Below, in pieces: positions 16,108 to 25,605 of a DNA stretch of 36,553 nt. Location of the stretch: positions 1 through 36,553 of the forward strand of contig CBFFYP010000047.1 in assembly GCA_965646165.1 (NCBI GenBank), read 5' to 3'. Every line of letters begins with the position of its first letter. The first letter of the stretch is position 1. Below the pieces are notes generated by a model, which searched no databases, was not told the origin of the DNA, and worked only from the letters and a program-made list of their open reading frames with translations. Both the position numbers and the translations under genes were made by a program. This stretch comes from MGBC114844 sp910585855. GTDB taxonomy: Bacteria; Bacillota; Clostridia; Lachnospirales; Lachnospiraceae.

Positions 16108-18048
16108 ATGAGTATGGTAGTACAACACAATCTTACAGCTATGAATGCTAATAGAATGTTAGGCATTACAACAGGTGCTCAGGCAAAATCCACAGAAAAA
16201 TTGTCTTCTGGTTATAGAATTAATCGTGCAGCAGATGATGCAGCAGGTCTTTCCATTTCTGAAAAGATGAGAAAACAGATTCGAGGGCTTACAAAGGCTT
16301 CTTCTAATGCGCAGGATGGTATTTCTGCAGTGCAGACAGCAGAAGGTGCATTGACTGAAGTTACAGATATGTTACAGAGAATGAATGAGTTGGCAGTACA
16401 GGCTGCAAATAGTACAAATTCTGAATCAGATCGTCAGAGTATCCAAGATGAAATTAAGCAGTTAGTAGAGGAGATTGATCGTGTATCTGAAACTACTAAA
16501 TTTAATGAAACTTATCTGCTTAAAGGAGATAAAAACGGAACAAAGAGTATTGAATATTCTTATGCATCACAGGTGGCGATTGCTAATCAGGATGTATATA
16601 AAGTAGGAGAGGATGGAGCACTTGTAACTGTAAAGGCAGGAGAAGAATTAGATCCAGAAGCTACTTATTATACAAAAAAAGGGCAGGTAGGAGATCAAAT
16701 TAGTACGGCTGATTTAACAGCATTGCAAGTAACTGGAGGGGCAGCAGTGGAAGGATTAGCTGGTGCGCAGATTACTATTGGTGTAGTAACAAATTCAACA
16801 TATGCTACTGGTATAACAGTTGTTACGGCAGATAATTATTATATTAAAGATGCTAGTGGAAAGTTTGTATCTGTTGAAAAGGGAGATAAATATGATTCTG
16901 CTCAAACATACTATACAGTAAATGCGTCCACTGCTGGAACGATATATTTAGCAGTGCAGACCACAGCTGTAGCTACAACAGCAGGTTATGCTGTTAAAGA
17001 TGGAGCGACTGTTTATGATGCTGCAGGAAATAAAATGGAAGCAGGTAGTGTAATCAATACAACAGCGGTTTACTATAGTACAGTAGCACCAGTGCAGTTT
17101 AATCTTTATGCAAGTGAAATTTCTGCAATTAATACTACCGGAATTTTTGTAAAGAATGATGAAGGGAAGTTTATTGAAGTAGAGAAGGGTGCAGAGTATG
17201 ATGCTAGTAAGACTTATTATACAATGTCAACTCTTACTGGTAATGTGACTTATGCTGCTGTTCAATCTACTGCTATGTCTGCTAATGTTACAACTGCTTA
17301 TAAAGCAGCAACAACATTATATGATAAGGATGGAGTTGAAGTAAAAGCAGGTGATGTTGTTTATACAACAGCTATTTATTTCTCCGCTTTAAGAGATAAG
17401 TTTGATGAAAGTAATAAAGTAACAGATGTTTCTGCTATTAGTACGAAAGGCTCAGAGAGTTTCCAGTTATTGGATAAAGATGGAAATGAAGTGGCTGCAA
17501 ATGGGTTATATCGCTATTTTGATGAAAATGGAAATTATGATAAGACCATTAATGGTGGATTATACTTAAAGGGTGGTACACAGGCAGTAAATGCAGATAT
17601 AGTAAATAAGTATGTAAAGCAGGGCGAAACTGAGATTGGGAAGTTAAGTTTATCTTTCCATGTTGGAGCGGATGCAACAAGGACGAATCAGATTACGATT
17701 GAATTGGAATCGATGAGTGCAAAGACTCTTGGAATTGAAAATGTCAGTGTTGCGGGAGAAGATGATAAGAATGCATTAAATGCGATTGAAACAATTGCAG
17801 CAGCATTGTCAAAGGTTTCTTCTCAACGTTCTGGACTTGGTGCAATTCAAAATCGGTTAGAGCATACGATTGCTAACTTGGATAATATTGTAGAAAATAC
17901 TACATCTGCAGAATCCCAGATTCGTGATACGGATATGGCTACTGAGATGGTAAATTATTCAAAGAATAATATTTTAGCACAGGCAGGTCAGTCTATGTTG
18001 GCACAAGCAAATCAGTCAAATCAAGGAGTTCTTAGTTTACTTGGCTAA
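16108..18048 (+). CDS. hag: Flagellin with an enlarged, internally duplicated variable domain
   Basis: A 646-aa flagellin, exported by the flagellar type III system and polymerised into the filament. The N-terminal D0/D1 region (1-140) has the standard sequence, including LQRMNELAVQAANSTN (about 89-104), which covers the TLR5-contact segment with R91 and L95 kept. The C-terminal D1/D0 region (555-646) ends in MLAQANQSNQGVLSLLG. The middle (about 150-540) is Thr/Ala/Tyr-rich with repeated modules ending in TYYT or VYYS (about 164-190, 244-270, 294-324, 346-372, 398-425). Modules 244-324 and 346-425 are a clear duplication with a period of about 102 residues. A good GGAGG site precedes the ATG, and a terminator follows at 18066. 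The many Ser/Thr residues suit O-glycosylation (inference). Confidence 0.96.
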   Translation: MSMVVQHNLTAMNANRMLGITTGAQAKSTEKLSSGYRINRAADDAAGLSISEKMRKQIRGLTKASSNAQDGISAVQTAEGALTEVTDMLQRMNELAVQAANSTNSESDRQSIQDEIKQLVEEIDRVSETTKFNETYLLKGDKNGTKSIEYSYASQVAIANQDVYKVGEDGALVTVKAGEELDPEATYYTKKGQVGDQISTADLTALQVTGGAAVEGLAGAQITIGVVTNSTYATGITVVTADNYYIKDASGKFVSVEKGDKYDSAQTYYTVNASTAGTIYLAVQTTAVATTAGYAVKDGATVYDAAGNKMEAGSVINTTAVYYSTVAPVQFNLYASEISAINTTGIFVKNDEGKFIEVEKGAEYDASKTYYTMSTLTGNVTYAAVQSTAMSANVTTAYKAATTLYDKDGVEVKAGDVVYTTAIYFSALRDKFDESNKVTDVSAISTKGSESFQLLDKDGNEVAANGLYRYFDENGNYDKTINGGLYLKGGTQAVNADIVNKYVKQGETEIGKLSLSFHVGADATRTNQITIELESMSAKTLGIENVSVAGEDDKNALNAIETIAAALSKVSSQRSGLGAIQNRLEHTIANLDNIVENTTSAESQIRDTDMATEMVNYSKNNILAQAGQSMLAQANQSNQGVLSLLG

Positions 18049-18065
18049 GGCTAATGAAAAATATT

Positions 18066-18105
18066 ATAAGGAGTCAGCTTAAGTTGACTCCTTATATTTT
18101 GATAA
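18066..18105 (+). terminator. Intrinsic terminator after flagellin
   Basis: ATAAGGAGTCA (18066-18076) pairs perfectly with TGACTCCTTAT (18085-18095), with an 8-nt loop, followed by ATTTTGATAATTTT. It separates the flagellin transcript from the modification island. Confidence 0.85.
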
Positions 18106-18169
18106 TTTTGATGTTATCAGAAAACAAAAAATTTTTTGTTGTTTAAATAAGAAAATGGAGAAAATCGAT

Positions 18170-20506
18170 ATGAAAAAAAATTTGGCTGATTTGCAAGAAG
18201 ATACTGTTATAGAGAAGGAAAAGCAAATTGTATTATCTATTTCTTTGTTAGTATCAGGAAGAAAAGAAACTAGAACGTGTTTGGAATCATTAAAACCATT
18301 TATGGAACAGCTTTCTTGTGAGTTGATTTTGGTGGATACTGGATGTGATAAAAATACTAGAATGATTATTGAGGAGTATACAGATCAGATTGTTCCGTTT
18401 ACTTGGTGTGCTGATTTCTCAAAAGCTAGAAATGCAGGGTTAAAACAAGCTACAGGGGAATGGTTTTTATATTTAGATGATGATGAATGGTTTGATGACG
18501 TATCAGAAATTATTGATTTTTTTAAAAGCGGAGAATATAAAAATTATAATTCGGCTTGTTATATACAGAGAAATTACAGTAACTATCAGGGAACAATTTA
18601 TATGGATGCAAGTGTCAGCAGAATGATAAAACTAGAGAAAGAAACTTGTTTTATGAGTTCGATTCATGAATATTTGTCACCATATAAACCACCAGTAAAA
18701 TTATTTGATACTTATGTTAATCATTTTGGTTATATTTTTGCTTCTAATAAAGAAAAGTTTGAACATTCTAAACGAAACGTAGAACTTTTGCTTGATATGA
18801 TGAAAAAAGAACCATTTCAGTTTCGGTGGGATACTCAGATGCTTCAAGAATATATGGGTATCAGTGAATATGATAAAGTGATTGAAGTGGCGCAGAAAGG
18901 TATTTCAAAATATCATAAAGTAAAACAGAAAAGTTATAATATGTGTCGGGAACTGGGAACATTTTATGGTTTTTTGGCAGATGCTTATGAGAGAAAATAT
19001 GATTATGTAAGAGAAAAAGAATGTTTAGAGGCAGCATTTCGTGAAAAAGATTTAACGAAATTAGCTCAAGCATATTTATATAAGTGTGCAACAATCATGT
19101 ATTATCAACAGGAGAATTATGAAAAATGTACGAGTTCATTTGAAAAGTATATGCAGATTTATAAAAAAATTGGAACAGATAAAGATGCAATCTATCAACA
19201 GGGAGGGATGTTAATAGGAGATACTTTTCAAAAGAAAACTTATGAGGATATGATTTTGCATGGAATTATGGCATCGGTTAAGATTGGAAGAGATGATCTA
19301 TTAGAGGAATATTTCTATCAATTAGGATGGAAAGATGTTATGATGCTGCTTCATCCAGATTTTATGGGAATTGTGATCAATCACATGGCAGAAACAGAAT
19401 TTCGTACTAGTTATATTGATATGGCAAAGACTATGGGCGAACGAGCTAATAATATTGATGGAGTAGTTGCAATTTTGCGAAAGATAGAGAGAGATTATCG
19501 AGATTGTAGTGATATATATCAAAAAGAAGAGAAGGATATTCAAAAAGAAAACGGAGAAAATTCAAAAGAGGATAAGAATATTCAAAAAGATGACAATACC
19601 ATTATTTATCTGCCAAAAGAGAAAACAAAAAAGCAATTTGAACGTATTGTTCGGATTTTTTCAGAAGTAAATCATCATCATTGGTATATCACTTATTTAA
19701 AAATTTTATATGCAAGACAACAGGGAAAAGAAGAGGAAATACTTCCTTTATATGATAAATTATTTCGGCATGTATTTGATATTTTTAATTTGGATGCGGA
19801 ACTTTGGAAGATTGCGGAAGAACATCAATTAGAGATGGAACAATTTTTCTTAAGAATTGATTTTGATACATGGAGAAATGGGATTTGTCAATGGATTCAA
19901 TATGGAAATGAACAGGATTTTGCTTATAAAGAAGAGCAGGTGCGAAAGTGGAAACGGACAGAAAATATTCGATATGATTTTTTATTTATGAAAGTAAAGG
20001 AAGGATATTTACTTCATTTTAAGAAAAAAAAAGAGGATTTTTTATCATTAGAAGAAAAGATATTTCATTTTGCCCATATGGAGGTTGATTTTTATAAAAA
20101 TTATTATCGGGAGGAAGTATTTCAGGAGTGTCAGGAGATGCTGCCACAGGAATGTCGAATAGCAGTAAAATTATTAGAAGTAGAAGAAGAACGATTAAAA
20201 GGTGATGATAAGCAAGCAGTAGAAAAAATGAAGCAGTTATCAAATTGCTATCCGCCATTGAATGAAACAATGAAATGGTATATAGAAAAATTTAGTGATT
20301 TTATTAAAGAAAAAGACAAGCGTACATTGGAAGCTAGAAGTGAATTATTAGAATTGATTGATGCATTGACATGGAGGGCAAAACTTTATTTTAAAGAAGA
20401 AAAATATATAGAAGCAAAAACAATATTGGAAGAGCTTGTAAAACATGTACCAAAAAATGAAGAAGTGCAGGAATTATTGAAAAAGACAAATCAAAAGTTT
20501 CAATAA
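18170..20506 (+). CDS. GT2 glycosyltransferase with long TPR-like C-terminal region
   Basis: A protein of about 778 aa. The N-terminal domain (about 20-220) is a GT-A fold family 2 glycosyltransferase: the opening VLSISLLVSGRKETRTCL, LVDTGC, and the metal/nucleotide-binding LDDDEW at about 103-107. FSKARNAGLKQATGEW is also typical. The remaining ~550 residues are helical and TPR-like (for example CLEAAFREKDLTKLAQAYLY and YIEAKTILEELVKH at the end). This domain pair is known in bacterial glycosyltransferases that act on proteins or surface glycans. As the first gene after flagellin it is the best candidate for attaching the first sugar to flagellin (inference). An ATG at 18155 is in frame, but GGAG at 18157-18160 suits the ATG at 18170 better. 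Confidence 0.85.
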   Translation: MKKNLADLQEDTVIEKEKQIVLSISLLVSGRKETRTCLESLKPFMEQLSCELILVDTGCDKNTRMIIEEYTDQIVPFTWCADFSKARNAGLKQATGEWFLYLDDDEWFDDVSEIIDFFKSGEYKNYNSACYIQRNYSNYQGTIYMDASVSRMIKLEKETCFMSSIHEYLSPYKPPVKLFDTYVNHFGYIFASNKEKFEHSKRNVELLLDMMKKEPFQFRWDTQMLQEYMGISEYDKVIEVAQKGISKYHKVKQKSYNMCRELGTFYGFLADAYERKYDYVREKECLEAAFREKDLTKLAQAYLYKCATIMYYQQENYEKCTSSFEKYMQIYKKIGTDKDAIYQQGGMLIGDTFQKKTYEDMILHGIMASVKIGRDDLLEEYFYQLGWKDVMMLLHPDFMGIVINHMAETEFRTSYIDMAKTMGERANNIDGVVAILRKIERDYRDCSDIYQKEEKDIQKENGENSKEDKNIQKDDNTIIYLPKEKTKKQFERIVRIFSEVNHHHWYITYLKILYARQQGKEEEILPLYDKLFRHVFDIFNLDAELWKIAEEHQLEMEQFFLRIDFDTWRNGICQWIQYGNEQDFAYKEEQVRKWKRTENIRYDFLFMKVKEGYLLHFKKKKEDFLSLEEKIFHFAHMEVDFYKNYYREEVFQECQEMLPQECRIAVKLLEVEEERLKGDDKQAVEKMKQLSNCYPPLNETMKWYIEKFSDFIKEKDKRTLEARSELLELIDALTWRAKLYFKEEKYIEAKTILEELVKHVPKNEEVQELLKKTNQKFQ

Positions 20507-20524
20507 AAGGATAAGGGACAGCGA

Positions 20525-21445
20525 ATGAAAAGGAAAATTGCGGTTACAGGGACTACTGGTTTTATCGGAAGTCATTTAGTAAGAACATTGGCAGAAGATG
20601 GTGAAATGGTATCTGTAATTGTTAGAGATAAGAAAAAAGCAGAAGTATGTTTTTACGATATTTTGGATCAAATTGAGATTTATGTAATGGAAAATTCGAT
20701 TGAGAAATTAGCTGATTTTTTGAAAAGCAGAGAAATTATAAGTGTAGTTCATCTTGCAACGAAATATCTTACACAAAGTACAGCAGAAGATATTGAAGAT
20801 TTGGTAAAAGGAAATATTTTGTTTGGTATGCAAGTGTTAGAAGCGATGAAGATTGCAGAGGTAAAAAAAATAATTTATACAGGAAGCAGTTGGCAGCATT
20901 ATCGGAATCAGGTGTATTGCCCCGTGAATGTTTATGCAGCAACAAAACAGGCATTTGAAGATATTCTTCGATATTATAGTGATGCAGAAAACATACAGGC
21001 AATCGCTTTGGAAATTTATGATACTTATGGAGAAGCAGATTATCGAGAAAAATTGATTCCAAATTGGAAGAAGGTTTATAAAACAAGAGAAGAGATTTTA
21101 CTTTCTGCTGGGGAACAAAAATTGGATTATGTATATATTGCAGATATTGTTACAGGAATAAAAAGAGCGATACAATTATTAGAAAGCATACCACAAAATC
21201 AAAAGTATGAGAAAAAATATGCACTTTCTTCTGAAAAAATATATACTTTAAAAGAAATTGCAGCGATTTTTGAAGAAGTATACCATACAAAATTGCCGAT
21301 TCAATGGGGTAAAAAAACATATCGAAAAAGAGAGGTAATGCAGCCTTATAGGGGACTAGAACGACTTCCGGGATGGAGTATAAAATATGGATTAAAAGAA
21401 GGGTTTGAACAGATGTTTCGGAAGGAGGAAGAAAAAGAAGGATGA
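20525..21445 (+). CDS. NAD-dependent nucleotide-sugar epimerase/dehydratase
   Basis: A 306-aa extended short-chain dehydrogenase. The NAD-binding motif GTTGFIG is at 9-15, TGSS at 119-122 supplies the serine, and YAATK (Y137, K141) the catalytic Tyr-Lys pair. Length and layout fit sugar-nucleotide epimerases, dehydratases or reductases such as GalE/RmlD-like enzymes; the specific reaction cannot be chosen from the sequence. It starts 18 nt after the previous gene and overlaps the next by 4 nt (ATGA), so it is in the same operon. It probably supplies a modified sugar donor for the neighbouring glycosyltransferases. Confidence 0.88.
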   Translation: MKRKIAVTGTTGFIGSHLVRTLAEDGEMVSVIVRDKKKAEVCFYDILDQIEIYVMENSIEKLADFLKSREIISVVHLATKYLTQSTAEDIEDLVKGNILFGMQVLEAMKIAEVKKIIYTGSSWQHYRNQVYCPVNVYAATKQAFEDILRYYSDAENIQAIALEIYDTYGEADYREKLIPNWKKVYKTREEILLSAGEQKLDYVYIADIVTGIKRAIQLLESIPQNQKYEKKYALSSEKIYTLKEIAAIFEEVYHTKLPIQWGKKTYRKREVMQPYRGLERLPGWSIKYGLKEGFEQMFRKEEEKEG

Positions 21446-23175
21446 TTTTAGAAGGGGAAAGAAATGAAATGACAGAAGAAAAAAGTGACAACCAAAATTT
21501 GGTGTCTTATATATTAGAAATGCTTCAAACTTGGATGGATGCTGTTTTGGAAATAGGGAATTATCAAAAAAAGAAAGAAATCGAAAAAGGTAGATGGATA
21601 GTATTTGATTTAAAAGAGGCATTGCAGACAGTAAAAAGAGTAATTGAGCAAAAAACAGAGGATTATTGGAAAGTATTTTCAATTAGATGTGAGAATTGTC
21701 TTGAATCCCTGAATGGAATTTTGAAAAATATAGAAGAAGGAGAGATAGAAAAAGTAGGTAATAAATTAGAATTTGAGTTGTTACCTTTTTTTCGTATTGC
21801 TTATATTTGCCTTTATTATGATGGAGTGATAAAAGGAGATGAAAAGAAAGAAGAAAGATTTTGGGAGGAAGAAGCAGTAGAATTGTGTAAAAATTATTAT
21901 ATAGAACAAGGAATGAAGACAGGAGTTTATAAATATGATCTTACAATTTATATACTTGCGTATAATAATTTAGGTTACACAAAACTTTGTGTAGAAAGTG
22001 TACTGCAATATCTTCCTAGAACAATTCGGTGTGAACTTATTTTAATTAATCATGGTTCTAATGATGGAACAAAAGAATATTTTGAAACTATTGATCCGGA
22101 AAAACAAATTGATATAAAAATAAATGGTTTGGACGGATTTGTGATTGCACCGTTTATTGCAGAAGGAGAATTTGTATTAAATATTTCAAATGATGTAATT
22201 CTGACAGCAAATGTAGTTGAATTGATGTTACAGTGCATGAAAGAAGATTCACAAATAGCGTGTGTTGTTCCCATTACACCGAATATAGAGAATTTGCAAA
22301 GTATTTCACCAGAAGAGATTCAATATGAAAATATAGATGAATTAAAAAGGGTAGCGAAAAAATTTAATCGAAGGGAATTTAAAAAGGAAGAAAACAGAGT
22401 ACGTTTGTTGACTCCTATTTATATGTTTCGTACAGAATATTGGTCAAATTCTCAGAAAACGAAATTATCGGCAGAAAAATTATTGAAAACAAAAACATTT
22501 ATGTTTGGAGATGATGTAAGTAGTTTATGTTTTCGTCGAGCTGGTTATAAAAATATTTTAATGAAGGATATTTATTGTTATCATTTTGGTTCTAAAACAG
22601 TTGGAAAAAATGGGCATGATTTTTTGATTGGGAGAAAATTATTTTATGAAAGATATGGAGTAGATGCATGGGAAAAAGGGGTTTGTTGGAGTTTTGAGTT
22701 GTTTAAAAGATTACTTTGTGAGAAAGCAGATGCCAAAAGAATTTTGGGAATTAATGGGGGAATGGGTGGAAACTCTCTAAAAATAAAGGAGGAATTGAAA
22801 GAACGGGTTGGAAATATACAGGTAAAGTTAATTAATTATACAATGGATAAACGATTTTTGGCAGATTTACAGGGGATATCTGATTACGCTTATTATATTG
22901 AGAATTGGGAAGCGTTATTTCAAGTATTAGAAGGAGAGTTTGATTATATTCTTTTATCGGGAGGATTAGAAGGGAATCTAAATTATCAGGAATATTTGGA
23001 ACGATTTTATCAGTATTTAACTAAACATGGTGTAATTATTTTTCAAAGTTCGGAAAAGTCGCAGGTGGATTGGTTTGAACAGCAGTATAGAGGAGTAAAA
23101 AGAGCGCAGGATCGGGAAATGGTATGTTGTAAGGAGGAAGAACAGATACAGTATTATGCATTTTGTAAAAAATAA
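21442..23175 (+). CDS. GT2 glycosyltransferase with methyltransferase-like C-terminal domain
   Basis: A 577-aa protein (or 568 aa from the ATG at 21469). A helical N-terminal region of about 150 residues precedes a GT2 domain (about 165-400) beginning LTIYILAYNNLGYTKLCVES and containing LILINHGSNDGT. The usual DXD position reads SNDVI, so metal binding may differ. Residues about 425-577 look like a Rossmann-type methyltransferase fold (ILGINGGMGGNSLKIKEEL, FDYILLSGGLE, LTKHGVIIFQSS) with a degenerate glycine motif. The ATGA overlap with the epimerase gene shows translational coupling. A second sugar transfer with coupled modification is plausible; the C-terminal domain may also be inactive and serve binding only. 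Confidence 0.78.
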   Translation: MILEGERNEMTEEKSDNQNLVSYILEMLQTWMDAVLEIGNYQKKKEIEKGRWIVFDLKEALQTVKRVIEQKTEDYWKVFSIRCENCLESLNGILKNIEEGEIEKVGNKLEFELLPFFRIAYICLYYDGVIKGDEKKEERFWEEEAVELCKNYYIEQGMKTGVYKYDLTIYILAYNNLGYTKLCVESVLQYLPRTIRCELILINHGSNDGTKEYFETIDPEKQIDIKINGLDGFVIAPFIAEGEFVLNISNDVILTANVVELMLQCMKEDSQIACVVPITPNIENLQSISPEEIQYENIDELKRVAKKFNRREFKKEENRVRLLTPIYMFRTEYWSNSQKTKLSAEKLLKTKTFMFGDDVSSLCFRRAGYKNILMKDIYCYHFGSKTVGKNGHDFLIGRKLFYERYGVDAWEKGVCWSFELFKRLLCEKADAKRILGINGGMGGNSLKIKEELKERVGNIQVKLINYTMDKRFLADLQGISDYAYYIENWEALFQVLEGEFDYILLSGGLEGNLNYQEYLERFYQYLTKHGVIIFQSSEKSQVDWFEQQYRGVKRAQDREMVCCKEEEQIQYYAFCKK

Positions 23176-23211
23176 AAGAGGAAGGAAGAGCTTAATTAAG
23201 GAATAAGAGGA

Positions 23212-25530
23212 ATGAAAGTATTACATATTACCGTACATATGGGAGGCGGAGCAGGAAAAGCAATCGCAGGAATTGCGATAAATAGTAATCGAATAGAAGG
23301 AGAAGAACAGAAGATTCTTTTATTGGAATATCCACGAAAATTACATTATATTGAGGAATGTAGAAAAAATGGAATAGAAGTAGTTATTTGTAAAGAATTT
23401 CAGAAGATACGACCTTATCTAGAAGAGGCAGATGTTTTGGTAGTCAGTTGGTGGCAGCATCCAGTAATAGCGAGATTTCTTGCAGAATTTCCAGATTTGC
23501 CATGTCGAATGGTGTTATGGAGTCATGTAAATGGATGTGTATATCCTTATCTTCCTTATAATTTATTAGAACAGATGGATATGGTGTTTTTTACAACGGC
23601 ATATTCATTAGAAAATCCAGAATGGAAAAAAGAACAGGTAGAAGAAGTGGAAAAAAAATCTTTGATTGTAAGTGGAATGGGGGATTTTGTCCCAGCTTCT
23701 ATTGTTCCAAAGAAGAATTATCAGCAACAACATTTTTTTACAATTGGATATATTGGAACATTAAATTATGCTAAATTACATTCGGATTATTTTTGGTATT
23801 GTCAAAAAGTAATTGAACAAATTCCAAATGTTCGTTTTTTAATGGTAGGTGATTATGAAATAGCTTTAGTAAAACATGTACAAGAACTTGGACTAAAAGA
23901 TTATTTTCAATTTGTAGGATTTGCCGAGGATGTTTATCAATATATGGAGCAAATGGATGTAATGGGGTATCTTCTTTCTGAAAATAATTATGCAACAACA
24001 GAGAATGTATTATTAGAAGCAATGGCATTTGGACTTCCGATTGTTGCTTATAAAAATAAGCCAGAGCAATATATTATTAAAGATGGTGTGAATGGATTTT
24101 TAATTGGCAGTGCAGAAGAGTATATCGATCGAATAAAAGAATTGAAACAATCTCAAAAGTTACGACAAAAAATAGGATATCAGGCAAGACAAAGTGTAAT
24201 TGAGCAATATTCGGCAGAAAGAAATCGAGATATTTTTTTACAGAGCTTAAATAAAGTACAAAAAAGAGAAAAGAGGGTAAGAAATTTTTCAGAAGTATAT
24301 GGAGAAACTCCTTATGATTGGTTTTTAGCTTGTACAGGAAAGGATAGGGAAAAAATTTCCTCTTATATACAAGATAATGTTGAAAGTTCAGAAAAATTAG
24401 AAACATTTCTTCAGATTTGTAATCCTACTTATAAAGAGATCAGTAAAAGTTCGATTCTTCATTTTGCATCTTATTTTCCAGAAGATCCACGATTATCTTA
24501 TTTAAGTGATAAAGTAACAGAAATAAAAAATCAAACACCTGGTGGAAAGAGAACGCCTTTGTATTCGGTTCTGCCATTGAAAATGCCTTATTTGATACAG
24601 ATTTTTCCAGTATATGGCTGCAATTTTCGTTGTGAGTATTGTATTCATTCTTTAAATCCAGCAGAAAGGGGATTTATATCAGATAAGAAATGTATGGATT
24701 TGGAATTGTTTCAAAAGATAGTAGAAGATATTAAAGCGTCTGGTCAAAAGATAAAAATGCTTCGTTTTGCTGCAATCGGAGAGCCGCTTCTTCATAAAGA
24801 GATTGCATCGATGGTTCGTTATGTAAAGGAAGCAGAAATTGCAGAAAGTATTGATATTGTAACCAATGCTTCTTTACTTACCAAGGAGTTATCGGATCAA
24901 TTAGTGGGATCTGGTTTGACCAGACTTCGTATTTCGCTGGAAGGATTATCTGGAAAGGATTATAAAAAACATGCTGGTGCTGATATCAATTTCAGCCAAT
25001 TTATAGAAAATATACGGTATTTTTATGAACATTGTAAAGAAACCAAAATTTATATTAAAATTATTGATTATATGATCCCAACTCCAGACGATCAGGAACG
25101 ATTTTATCGTATTTTTGCTCCTATCTGTCATTCGATTGCAGTGGAACATTTAACTCCTACTATAGAAGAAATTGATTATCAGCAATTTTCAGGAGAGAAT
25201 AAAAATAACAAACCTCAAAATGGGGAGGTATTGTTAGAATCTCAGATATGCCCGCAGCCTTTTTATATGATGCAAATTAATCCAGATGGAAAGGTTGTTC
25301 CCTGTTGTTCGATGAAATATCCGATTCTATTGGGAGATGTAGGAAAGGAAAGAGTACAGGAAGTTTGGCTGGGAGAAGCGTATCAGAAATTTCGAAGAGC
25401 AATGCTTCATGGCGTTTCTTTTGCATCTCATGTTTGCAGGGATTGTAAATTATATCGTTATGATATGCATCAGGAAGACCGATTGGATGAGAAAGCAAAA
25501 GAATTGTTAGAAAAATATAGTGAAGAGTAA
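23212..25530 (+). CDS. Fusion of GT4 glycosyltransferase and radical SAM/SPASM enzyme
   Basis: A 772-aa two-enzyme fusion. Residues 1-345 form a GT-B family 4 glycosyltransferase: HMGGGAGKAIAG near the start, IGYIGTLNYAK, and the E-x7-E type segment ENVLLEAMAFGLPIV. A helical linker (about 350-450) follows. Residues about 460-740 form a radical SAM core with the CX3CX2C cluster motif at C470, C474 and C477 (CNFRCEYC), a GEPLLHKE loop and a SPASM/twitch-like tail (QICPQPFY, DGKVVPCC, CRDC). Radical SAM enzymes use a 4Fe-4S cluster and S-adenosylmethionine to create a carbon radical. The fusion suggests that a sugar is transferred and radically modified in one particle, probably on the flagellar glycan; the substrate is unknown. 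Confidence 0.85.
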   Translation: MKVLHITVHMGGGAGKAIAGIAINSNRIEGEEQKILLLEYPRKLHYIEECRKNGIEVVICKEFQKIRPYLEEADVLVVSWWQHPVIARFLAEFPDLPCRMVLWSHVNGCVYPYLPYNLLEQMDMVFFTTAYSLENPEWKKEQVEEVEKKSLIVSGMGDFVPASIVPKKNYQQQHFFTIGYIGTLNYAKLHSDYFWYCQKVIEQIPNVRFLMVGDYEIALVKHVQELGLKDYFQFVGFAEDVYQYMEQMDVMGYLLSENNYATTENVLLEAMAFGLPIVAYKNKPEQYIIKDGVNGFLIGSAEEYIDRIKELKQSQKLRQKIGYQARQSVIEQYSAERNRDIFLQSLNKVQKREKRVRNFSEVYGETPYDWFLACTGKDREKISSYIQDNVESSEKLETFLQICNPTYKEISKSSILHFASYFPEDPRLSYLSDKVTEIKNQTPGGKRTPLYSVLPLKMPYLIQIFPVYGCNFRCEYCIHSLNPAERGFISDKKCMDLELFQKIVEDIKASGQKIKMLRFAAIGEPLLHKEIASMVRYVKEAEIAESIDIVTNASLLTKELSDQLVGSGLTRLRISLEGLSGKDYKKHAGADINFSQFIENIRYFYEHCKETKIYIKIIDYMIPTPDDQERFYRIFAPICHSIAVEHLTPTIEEIDYQQFSGENKNNKPQNGEVLLESQICPQPFYMMQINPDGKVVPCCSMKYPILLGDVGKERVQEVWLGEAYQKFRRAMLHGVSFASHVCRDCKLYRYDMHQEDRLDEKAKELLEKYSEE

Positions 25531-25605
25531 ATATAAATAAAAATATTATAAAAATAGATAGAGATATGGTTTACTATTGTTTTAGAAAAAATGAGAGGGA
25601 AAATC

